Assembly: GCF_035046505.1 (NCBI RefSeq)
Contig: NC_089821.1
Location: 312,959,368 to 313,023,367, forward strand
Direction: 5' to 3'
Source: Tiliqua scincoides
Lineage: Eukaryota > Chordata > Lepidosauria > Squamata > Scincidae
Length of the DNA: 64,000 bases
The position numbers and the translations under genes are program-made. Positions within the stretch are counted from its first letter, which is position 1; each line of letters begins with the position of its first letter. This document shows positions 48,001 through 60,000 of this stretch, piece after piece. The notes under the pieces were generated by a model. It saw only the letters and a program-made list of their open reading frames with translations. It was not told the origin of the DNA and searched no databases.

Positions 48001-51000
48001 GATCAAGAGATCTCCACACAGGACCAGGGAATTCTGCCTTTGGAAGGAACCTCAGTCTACCAAATGTCACCTTGTCATCACCATTGGCATGTTATTTCAG
48101 CCTTCTATTTACTTTGCATTTATAGCAAAGGGTGGCACGTCTTTGCTAGAGCGCATAAGAACTGCTAAGATCCAGCTGCAGATTCGCAGCAAGACCAAAG
48201 TCCAACTCTAGATATCCAGCTAAGATCCTGATACACGCTGGCAGCTTGGTCTGTTCCAGGAGCCGAGTGCAAAGATCCCATGGGGACGCTGGTTTTCATG
48301 CTTAACCTAAATTTAAATCTTGCAGTTCAAATTCACTGTTTCTTGTTCTGAACTCAATGGCTCAAATGACAATTTTAAACGTGCAATGTGATGCAACTGA
48401 CATGCAGAGTGTGCACAGCCCCGGGGGAGGGGGGGGAGGCAAGGGAAGAAGCAGCTTAATATAGGTAAGAAAGAAGTGACGAGTCAGAAAAACAAGAAGC
48501 TGCCTGACACCAAGGCAGCTCAACGGTCCACCTGGCCCAGGACTGCCAACACTGGCTGGTAGCAGCTCTGTCACGTTCAGGAGGGGTCCTTCTGTGTGTT
48601 GCTTCAAAACACTTCCTGAGACTGACCCTGCCAAGACCTTCTCCATGCAAAGCAGAGGTTCATCCCTACAAACCCACTGGCCATTCATAAACGCAGATAG
48701 CATGTTACAGCGCTGGCATCACGCAGGCTGCTGAGGGCCTTGGAGCCAAGCCCTGCCCACTGGGTGTTGCTGTTGCCACCAACATTGATGCTTCAGGAGC
48801 TGCCCTGGTTAAGTGGCTCTCTAGTGCACAAGGGCTCTTGACCTTTGCCCAGGCTCTAATGGTTGGCAACCTTCAGTCTTGAAAGACTATGGTATAAGCC
48901 TACCTGGTATTCCCAGGCGGTAATGCCACCCATGCATCTAGGGGAACATCAGCTACCATCATGGTATCCTAGAAACACAATCACAAGATAAGTGTCCTCA
49001 GCCACCCTTTACCTTCAATCTGATCTGACTCTTGCCCTCTGAGACGTCCAGCACTTCCACCAGCGGCTGGTGTTCTACCGTGGATTGGCTGGAGCAGGAG
49101 GCTGCTGCGAGGCTGTCCAGAAACCCGTCAACGTTGTCTTCGGTGAGGAACCACCTTTCCTGCAGGGGAGAGGCAAGGGCAGTTATGGAACTGCAGGCAG
49201 GAAGTGCAAAAGCTGACAATGCACCCAATACATCCCACCCCCACTTTTCTCCTTGAAAGCAGTTGTGCAGAAGCAAGATGACTTGGAGAGAGCGGCTCAG
49301 CCTTCAACATCACCCCTCTGAAGACCATCCACTGTGGGACCTTTAACAGTAAAGGACTGACCAACAGGGTAGTCCACGGTGCTACTGGGAAGACATGGCG
49401 GCCAGCATCATGGCTAGCAGACTGAACAAAAGCCAAGCAAGGGGAGATTTTAGGGCTGCCTACTTTTCAACTGTCCTGAGTACACTTCTGTACTTCAGCG
49501 AGTCATGGACTCTCCACTCACAACAGGAGAGGAAACTGAACGCTTTCCACATGCGCTGCCTCCAGCGCATTCTCGGCATCACCTGGCAGGACAAAGTTCC
49601 TAACAACACAGTCCTGGAACGTGCTGGAATCCCTAGCATGTATGCACTGCTGAAACAGAGACGCCTGCGTTGGCTCGGTCATGTCGTCAGAATGGATGAT
49701 GGCCGGATCCCAAAGGATCTCCTCTATGGAGAACTCGTGCAAGGAAAGCGCCCTACAGGTAGACCACAGCTGCGATACAAGGACATCTGCAAGAGGGATC
49801 TGAAGGCCTTAGGGATGGACCTCAACAGGTGGGAAACCCTGGCCTCTGAGCGGCCCGCTTGGAGGCAGGCTGTGCAGCATGGCCTTACCCCGTTTGAAGA
49901 GACACTTGGCCAACAGTCTGAGGCAAAGAAGGAAGGCCCATAGCCAGGGAGACAGACCAGGGGCAGACTGCACTTGCTCCTAGTGTGGAAGGGATTGTCA
50001 CTCCCGGATTGGCCTTTTCAGCCACACTAGACGCTGTGCCAGAACCACCATTCAGAGCGCGATACCAGAGTCTTTCCAGACTGGTATTGGCAACCTTCAG
50101 TCTCGAAAGACTATGGTATCGCGCTCTGAAAGGTGGTTCTGGCACAGCGTCTAGTGTGTCTGAAAAGGCCAATCCGGGAGTGACAATCCCTTCCACACCG
50201 GGAGCAAGTGCAGTCTGTCCCTGGTCTGTCTCCCTGGCTATGGGCCTTCCTTCTTTGCCTCTTAGCCTCAGACTGTTGGCAAAGTGTCTCTTCAAACTGG
50301 GAAAGGCCATGCTGCACAGCCTGCCTCCAAGCGGGCCGCTCAGAGGCCAGTGTTTCCCACTTGTTGAGGTCCATCCCTAAGGCCTTCAGATCCCTCTTGC
50401 AGATGTCCTTGTATCGCAGCTGTGGTCTACCTGTAGGGCGCTTTCCTTGCACGAGTTCTCCATAGAGGAGATCCTTTGGGATCCGGCCATCATCCATTCT
50501 CACGACATGACCAAGCCAACGCAGGCGTCTCTGTTTCAGCAGTGAATACATGCTAGGGATTCCAGCACGTTCCAGGACTGTGTTGCTTGGAACTTTGTGA
50601 AGGTTGCCAATACAATACAATACTGTTCAACAGCTTCATGTGTGACCCTCAGTGGGTGGATCACAGCTCCTTCTGTCCATGTGGTATAAAAGGTCACCTG
50701 TTGTTAAAGACACCAGCGCTGGCCACACCAATCTAACTAGGGACCAATCGACCCAGGGCACTAACGGAGGAGGCCAGTTTTCCTTGCGTCAGGGTGACCA
50801 GCTACAAAGGAAGACAAAGTGCCTGAAACTTTAACCATTGTACAGAAGAGGGAATTTTGGCAGGTGCAGCTCAACATGGAAGGGTTTTTAAAGCTGCACC
50901 TGCCCCAATTCCCCTTTGTCCTCCTTTGTAGCTGGTCACCCTGCCCCTTATGCGTGCCTTTCAGCCCATTTGTTCTGGCAGAGCCAAACTGTTCTCCCCC

Positions 51001-54000
51001 TCCCACCACCTTCCATTGTGTGTTTTGCCTTGTCACTAAGTCTCAGGTGTCACTCCTGCACAGTGCTTGTCAGTAATACAGCATATTCAATTGTAAATGC
51101 CATCATCAACCACTCCAAGAGACCACTTTTGTACAATAATAATAAATAATAAATAATAAAACTTTATTTTTATCCCGTCCTTCTCCCTAACGGGACCCAG
51201 GGCGGCTTACAAAAAGTCAGACACACTAGAATTAAAGCAAAAAGAGCTTCCATAAGGAGGAGAAATACGGGGCATGCTCCTAAAAGTGAATCTGCAACAG
51301 AACTATTCTGGCTCCAAAGGGTCACTGGACTCCATGTTGGCTCTGACACCTGCAGCAGGAACAATGGTCTTGAAGAACAACATCTAAGTCCCCCACTGAC
51401 AAGAGAAGTGAATGTCCACAAGTTTATCATCACAGGTCATATTTGTACCCCACCCTTCCTCTAAGGCACTTGCAATGGCTTTTCAATATTGAAAGGGCAA
51501 CAACAACGTGTGAGGCCTGCTGGGCGGAGAGACAGAGACTTCTCCAAGGCCACTCCATGAGCTCCAGAGCTAGACAAGGATCTCAGCCTGCATCTCCCAT
51601 ATCTCCAAACTGGCTGGCTGGCTGGAGGCCAACTGCTGGTCTCCATGTTGAAACTCAGAAAGCAGGAACAGAGCAGAAGAGGACACATCATTCTTTAAGG
51701 CCCAAATCCTAACCAATTTTCCAGCACTGGCATAGCGGTGCCAGTGGGGCATGTGTTGCATCCTGCAGAGGTGGCACTCATGGAGGCCTCCTCAAAGTAA
51801 GGGCATGTTTGTTCCATTACCTCAGAGCTGCATTGCCCCTATATCGGAGCTGGAAAGTGGGTTAGGACTGCGCCCTCCAATTGTTTTCTTGACCACCGAA
51901 CCTGTTCAGGATGTAGGTTCAACCAGCATCACAGCAGTGGTTTTTCCAGGGGAGTTTGGCTATGGCTGATGATCCAATGGATTTGGATCCACTGGTTTGC
52001 CAAGGCAAGGTTTTATGGGTGTTTTATGGCTCTTCACAAAACACCACAGACAAATCACTCAACAGGAAAGAACATCCCAACTGTAGTACTTGAATCTGTC
52101 TTCCAAAAAGCCTTCTGACCTCAGCAAGGTATTTTAAGGGGCATCTCTGCTGGCTGTAATGGTGGTTTTATTAATCATCAACTGACGTTTTATAGTTGCT
52201 GCATTACCACTGGCAGGTTTTAATACTGTATTATATATCTACTTTTACATTTATTATTATTATTAATACAAAAATTTGCAAATAGAAATTAAAAGGCTGT
52301 GACAGAAGAAGACCAAAGTGAATCCCAGTGGTGATTGGCACCCTTGGTGCTATGCCAAAACACCTTGAAGAGCACCTGAACAGCTTCCGGGCCACAGAAA
52401 TTGCCATCAATCAACTGCAAAAAGCAGCGATACTGGGAACAGCTTACATTTTGAGACGGCATTTATAGGATAAAAACCAGGCATCCCAGGTCCTTGGAAA
52501 GGACTCAATGTCTGGATAAAACAAACCAGTCATTAACACCTACCTGACTGTGCAAAAATCTAATAATAATAATAAGATATGTAGAGCCAAAATTGCAAAA
52601 ACATCTACACACAAACAACTGTCACCATTGTAAGGATGCTGATGAAACTGTGGACCACCTGGTCAACTGCTGCAAAAAGACAGTGCAGACTGACTACAAA
52701 GAAAGGCAACAATAATTCACTAGAACATGTGTGAAAAAGTATAAACTGCCTGCAGGTAACGACTGGTGGGTCCCTAAATTAGAAAAGTGGTAGAGAACGA
52801 AGAAGCCAAAGTGAACTGGGATTTCAGAATATTAACCGAAAAGCATCTGCCACACAACACACCAGACATAACCATCATTGACAAGAAGGATAAGGAAGTC
52901 TGAATAGTAGACACTGCAATACCTGGCAATAGTAGAATAGAAGATAAAGAACTGGAGAAAATCATCAAGTATAAAGATCCACAAATAGAAATTGAAAGAC
53001 TATGGCACTAGAAAGCAAGAGTAGTCCCGATTGTCACAGGGGCCTTGGGTGCTATCCCAAAATAGCGGGAAAAGCACCTGAACACCATTGGGATAAGCAC
53101 AAGCACCATCAGTCAATTACAAAAGGGTGTCTTACTAGGAACAGCGTGTATACTACAGCAATATCTGTACACAATAACATGAAAACAAAAAATAGCTGCC
53201 TACCCTCGGTCCTTCGGAAGAATTCGATAGGTGGATATATACAAAATCCAGTCAAAAACAACATGACTGTGAAAAAATAGGTAACAACACAACAGCATTT
53301 GTATACCACCTTTCTCACTGACTCTCACTGCACATTGCGAGAGTCTTATAGACTCAAGGCGATTCACATTAGGCAGGCTATACTAAACTCAGCTTTATTT
53401 CAAATGAAAATTACAATAATTGTTCTACTAACATTTGTGAAACCCTTTACTTTCAGATGGAATCCTTCATGGAATCATTTACTAAGCATTGTATAATTTT
53501 TATATGTGTTTAATACTTTTGTCACCTTAGGTGCTCTTTGGGGAGAAAGACAGGATATAAATCAAATAAATAAAACACAAAGACACATATATGCATCCAT
53601 TGTGTGGTGTCAGCACCCACCCCAGTGGGATCTGCCACAAACGTCATCAAGCTTGCAAAGAGGACCATTTTTCAAAGCTGCTGGCCTTGTCAGCCAGCCA
53701 GGCCTGACTAAAAGCCATTTCTTCTCAGGACATTCCTGTTATTGGGCTTCTCTGCACCGAATTCACTCCCTGAGCTGGATCTCACCTGCAAAACACACCA
53801 ATTTGGTCTCTGTCTTTCTTACTGGAAATCTGATCTTAACAGCTTCGCTGGCATGCAATGAATCCGGAAAAACAGAGCCTGGCAACATGGCTATAAAACT
53901 TGCATGAATTCATGGCATCCAAAGGTCACATGGCATTTTCTGAAGTATAGGTCTAAGTATTTGGGTCTGGATCAAAAGGGCCCACTGATTTCTGAAGCAC

Positions 54001-57000
54001 ATGGGGGGTGGGGAGCAGCCTCCAATGCAGGATACGAAGCTGCAGTTGAGAAGAACACCCACCATGGGCAAGTCCGGTGCACACAATTCAGTACCTGCAC
54101 AGGCTCAAGGACCTCTCTGGATTCAAGTCAAGTTCAACAAGAAGGCAGAGCACACAGAACCAATTTTCACCACCCTCTTTCTTGTTCCGACCCCGAGAGG
54201 GAGGGGTCCACAGTCGCTCCCCCTGCTGCCAGTGGTGAAGAGTGGAACATGCACAGATGCTAAAATTGGATCGCTCCAAAGAGTCTGCCTACTGTCAGAT
54301 GCTGGTTCCTCACAAACTAGAATATAGGATGGGTGAGGGGGGAGTTGGTTTTCTAAAAATTATCCTGCAAAGCATTTTACTAAGATGTCCCCCTGACACA
54401 TGAGCAAATCTCTTCTATTATTTTATTTGCCTTAGGGCCCAATCCTATCCAACCTTCCAACACTGATGCAGCTGATGTCTGGCTCCCCGCAGCAGGGAAA
54501 GTGGATGTGATCGCGCCCCGCATCCACTTTCCCTGCTGCGGGGAGTCCTGCCAGAAGTCCCGCCGGGCTCCCGCACCCCAGGGAGGCTGCAGGAGGCTCG
54601 GGTAAGTGCACCCAAGCCCCTGCAGCCCCCTGAGCGGCGCAATCCTGGGGATTGCGGAGCTGCCTTCCCCCGCCTCTAGGCTGCCCCCGCCCCTTAAGGG
54701 GATAGAGACCAGGGCCCTCAGGCTGGGGCATCACGACGCCCCAGTTTGAATAGCACTGGGGTAAGGGCATGTTTATTTCCTTACCTCAGGGCTGCAGTGT
54801 GGCTGCATCAGTGCTGGAAGCTTGTTTAGGATTGTGCCCTTAGTAATGTATGTCTACTTTTCATATTGCCAAATTGACATGACACAGAAATGACTAAATA
54901 TATACTTCTGCTTTACAGAACCCTTTGGTGAAAAATAACTTCTGTGTCTCACCAATCCCAAATAATAAGTAGCTGTCAGAAAATGAGCAAGAGAAATTTT
55001 GTTCCTTTACCAATAAGGTCCAGTGCCAAAGGCCTCTCTCGCAAGGAAACTGCAGGCATTTAAGAAGTAGGTCATATGCTGGGTTTCAATTACAGGAGGG
55101 CCCCTTTATGGTGAAATTCAGGCAGCAGGTTCAAGCATAACTTAGATCTGCAGATTTCAGAGCCTTTGTCAACCCAGCACAGAGATCAGTGAAGGTCTCA
55201 GCCTCAATGCTGCACAATTAAACTCTCAAGGCAAGAGGGAGGGGAATGTCCATAGAGGAACCAGCAATGGCAGAAGGAAGACAACCTCAAAAGGGTTTTC
55301 AACAGCTTACTTGGGGGGCTCTCACTGCAAAGGTGGCTGCCTTTCCATTGACTGTTGCATCAGAGAAAAAGTTTTAATGAAAACATTTTTTATTTTATGT
55401 TTAATTATATATTTTTAAAATAATTTATCTTTTATACTTTTATTTTTTAATTTTGTCTTCTGTGCCAAAATAGCTAGATTGCCCGGTAAACAAAAGCCAA
55501 ATGGTTTGGGCTTTTCTATTTCTGAATAAAATGTTCTAATAAATATTTTGGAAAGTACATTTTTTGTATGAGGATGTTTAAATTATTGTTGTGTGTTTTA
55601 TGATCCTTGATGGCCTGGACACCATCAAGGGGATTGGACAAGTTTCTGGAGGAAAAATCCATTACGGGTTACAATCCATGATGTGTGTGTGCAACCTCCT
55701 GATTTTAGAAATGGGCTATGTCAGATGCAAGGGAGGGCACCAGGATGCAGGTCTCTTGTTATCAGGTGTGCTTCCTGGGGCTTTTGGTGGGCCACTGTGA
55801 GATACAGGAAGCTGGACTCAATGGGCCTATGGCCTGATCCAGCGGGGCTGTTCTTATGTTCTTAACTACAATTCCCAGGACGCCTTGCAGGTCTCTTGTT
55901 ATCTGGTGTACTCCCTGGGGCATTTGGTGGGCCGCTGTGAGATACAGGAAGCTGGACTAGATGGGCCTATGGCCTGATCCAGTGGGGCTGTTCTTAAGTT
56001 CTTATGATTCTATGAAACTTCCACATAGATGGCATTTCACAGTCTCATTTGGAAGCATAAATTCCAGGTGTGCTGGCAAAGAAGGGTTATCATCACATGT
56101 CTGGTTACTAAAGTTGCACACTTCTATGTAGATGGTATCTCACAAATGCAATCCTTCTGGGATGGAGAATCTCAAAAAAACCAAATGCAAACAATAAAAT
56201 AAAATCCCTTTGCTTCTCCATTCATTTAGACGCTGTCAGGAAGACATGTTAAACCATTTTGGTCTTTTTTGCTTTCAGCAGCAAAATTGCAATTGCTCAA
56301 TTTTGGAAGGGAATAGTTAGCTCAACATATAATATGTGGTTGGATGTAATATGGGAGCTGATGACCATGGAAAAACATCATCTACGAAAAGAAAAGTAGC
56401 CAGACAGAGGGAAAACCAGAAGATTTTGTTTTAACATGAGCACCATTTATTAGCACAGAAGAAATTAAAATAATTAGCATACAAATTATAAGTAACACAA
56501 ATAAGTGTAAAGTTATTTATGCATTCTGTATTAGTATTGCAAAATTAAGTTAAAATGCCTCCATTGGAAATGTGGGGAACAAGAATTAGTTGTTTTTTTT
56601 AATGTATAAAATAATAAATAAATATAAATAAATATAAAATAATATTTTAAAAGAGTTAGTTCTCTTTGCAATGTTTCTGGGGTTATTTTTTATGTTAAAT
56701 CTTCCATGATTTTTTGTGTAGAAGATAGGACTATTTGGTTTATATTACTTTTTTTTTTAACATTGGAGATGTTTGTCATCCTCTTGAAAATGGGCTCACT
56801 TTCTTGAATTGTCTGGTTCTCCTCCTCTGCAAGCAGTTCTTGCAATATGCATTGTGGGTTGATATGTGAAGGATTTTGCCTTTGAGCAGCAGACTGAATT
56901 AGATACTCTTTGGGACGTTTTGAACTATAGAATTATTTAGGGGAAGTCAAGATCCCCAACCATAGGTCAATTCCCCTAAACAGCCACTACACACCTCTCT

Positions 57001-60000
57001 TGATCCAGTCATTGCAGTGACTCTATAGGCAATTCACTAGCTGACATTTCTGATCTGCTCTTTGGCCTCAATGTAATGGCATTCAAAGAGTCTCAAGATG
57101 AGAACTATGAAGAAAGATGTCTCAGAAGCTTTTTAGGAGGCTGAAACATCACATAATCCTCTCTGGAGGAAGCTGGAAGAGTTCCAAATTAGCAAGATAG
57201 ACAAAAAAAATAGGGGAAATCTGGGATTTTTACCAACAGCCCCAATCCAGTCACACACTCAGGTTCATCACTGGAAAGCAGGAATCCATGAATGCAGGTT
57301 TGCTACACAGCATGGACCCACTTCTACTTAGCAGGCTGAAGTTGCAAGGAATGCTGAAAAATTAATCTGGCTTTATTGCATGCCTTGGTTGGAAAATCTG
57401 ATGAATTAAAACCATTCACTTGTGATTTCACCAGTTACATCCAACAGCAATGCCCTACATAAGAAGGTAATGATTTCTTAGACCATTAATGACCTTTGGG
57501 CAGCCTCGGATGAAAATGCAGTTATTTTTACCTCTGATCCATACTGAATGAGATAATAAGATTTTAGGATGTTAACTCAAAAGGGCATTTGATTAGTTGA
57601 ACTCAAAACTGGTGACCTTTAAGTAGCCCCTAAAAGTGCCACCAATGCAAAAACAAGAGATCCTGCCTGTATGCCCAACTTTTACCCTCAAAATTCAGTC
57701 ACAATTTCCACATCCAAGGGGGTGTGTCCACCACAGAATGAGAAGGGAGAGGGAGAAGGGACATCAAGCCCAGCCCTCCACCACAGAGCAAGGCCCTTCA
57801 CAGATGGCAGGCAAAACTCCAGCAGGGGAAAGAGAGAAAGATCCTTCCAGGACACAACTGAGACATAGGAACATAAACACGTATTTTCCATTTCCACTTC
57901 CAAGCTTCCCAATCTGCCCCCCCCCCCAGCATACAGCGCAGTCCGTTTTAGCGCAGCTAAAGATTGGGGGACATAGGATTGGGCTGTAAGACTCTTCAGG
58001 TTCATGTAATAATGGCAAATGCTGTCTTTGAGAAGCATAACTAAAAGCCAACCTCATCTGAGAGTCAATATAGGAAAGGGACATTTAACAATCACTTTGC
58101 CTCACGTCTGCATTGGCTTGGTCATGTCGTGAGAATGGATGATGGCCGTATCCCAAAGGATCTCCTCTATGGAGAACTCGTGCAAGGAAAGCGCCCTACA
58201 GGTAGACCACAGCTGCGATACAAGGACATCTGCAAGAGGGATCTGAAGGCCTTAGGAGTGGACCTCAACAGGTGGGAAAACCTGGCCTCTGAGCGGCCCG
58301 CTTGGAGGCAGGCTGTGCAGCACGGCCTTTCCCAGTTTGAAGAGACACTTGGCCAACAGACTGAGGCAAAGAGGCAAAGAAAGAAGGCCCACAGCCAGGG
58401 AGACAGACCAGGGACAGACTGCACTTGCGCCCGGTGTGGAAGGGATCGTCACTCCCGAATTGGCCTTTTCAGCCACACTAGACGCTGTGCCAAAGCCACC
58501 ATTCAGAGCACGATACCATAGTCTCTTGAGACTGAAGGTTGCCAACTACTACTCCCTTACAGTTTTTGGAAAAAACACTGAAACTCCAAACTGCCACGCC
58601 TGTTTGTTCACCGGACGGGCATCAGGGAACAGCATCTGCTCAGGAAGAAAGACTTCATATACCCCTACAACAACTGCAGCAAAGCCATCATAGGATGCAC
58701 TGTGGTTAGGTAAGCACACACCTACACCAGAAGATCCAGAAAGGCTACAGTCCTAGGCAGTTACTACCCAAGACTGTAAGCTGTCCTGTGAAAAGCTGAA
58801 CTGCTCTGGAGTCCAGAAAGAATACAGGTTGAGTCTCATTATTTGGAGGGTTCCGTTCCCAGGGCTCATGAGGATGGCAAAAAAACACACTAAAGCAAAT
58901 CAATTTAAAAACAGCCTTGCTGACCTTTTGAAATGCACACAGAGGTAATCAGTCTCTCTCCAGGCCCTTAGGCTTTAGTAGGAGGCAGCAATCCCTCCCT
59001 TCACCAGGAGCTCCAGCAAGGGGGAAAGAATGGGTGATAATCACTGCCATTTAGCCTTCTTTCACCTGCTCAGGGGGAAGGGAGAAGTGAGAGAAGGATT
59101 GAAGGATTGTCATCCTACTCCACTTTCTCCCTTTAAGGAGGCTATTGTTAAAGGACTGTTTTCCTTTAATTTAAAGGGTACTCTCATCAGTGTTGAGATT
59201 AAAAAATCTGTGGATTTCCCCCCTTGAAAAATATATATACCTGTAACCCCTTGCATGACTGTCTCCCTACAACAGTAAAAAGCAGTTTTTTAAACTGTGA
59301 TTTTAAAGGGATGCATTTTTCCCTTTCTCCAGGGATCAGCACATTCCTTCTCATTTGCAGGGGCATGAGTCAAATTCGTGCATAACAAGGTTGGACCTGC
59401 ATTCATTTGAATCTAGTGACTGAAGTGATTTGCCATGGATAACAAGGCCTCTGTTCCAAATGAAAATAGTTTCAGGATTAACTACGCAGCCTGCTCCCCA
59501 CACCCAGGTCCTTTTCTGCCAGAAGCTGCCCCAGAAAGGAGCATCTAGCCCAGCACAATCAAGCAGGCAGCAGGCTACTACGCAAGGTGAATTTCCGGAG
59601 CAGAAGGGTGCCAGAGACTGGGGCAGGGTGTGGTTCTGCTCCTCTCAGGTCAGGTGGATCAGTGTCAACTGTCCATAGTTTCCTGGGAGTAAGCCCCACT
59701 GACTCGAGTGGAACTTACTCCTGAGTACACAAGCACAGGATTGGGCTGTCAGTCAGTGACTGCAATGGAGAAGGCACAGCTGCTGTTTTCCTCGCGCTCT
59801 GTTGTCACAGGCCATGTGGGGAGAACAAGGACTGCAGGGCGCCCAGTCAAGCTGCTTTCCCCAGCCCTGCTTGCCTCCCGTCGGGCACAGGCTCTCCAGC
59901 TTTCCAGCACGACGCAGCCAGGCCAACAGGAGGCGCGCGCCTCCGCGGGGCAGAGACAGCTGCGGAGGGCTCGGCCTGCATCGCGCTGCAAAGCCGGACG

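Larger units (their letters stand above)
45551..49012. other. DNAAF2 intron 2
   Basis: 3.46 kb. Contains two hAT-like MITEs (45998-46308 and 46863-47149), a reverse tRNA-related SINE (about 48478-48665), and a LINE tail (about 48862-48900) of the type seen at 49270-50090. The rest is unrecognised. Confidence 0.55.

Noticed and set aside
49395-49943. 182-codon frame as a host gene
   Set aside because: LINE C-terminal sequence present three times in this intron, ending with the same 3' tail.
57636-57989. 117-codon plus-strand frame in DNAAF2 intron 1
   Set aside because: Low-complexity, ends inside a MITE fragment, no recognisable domain.
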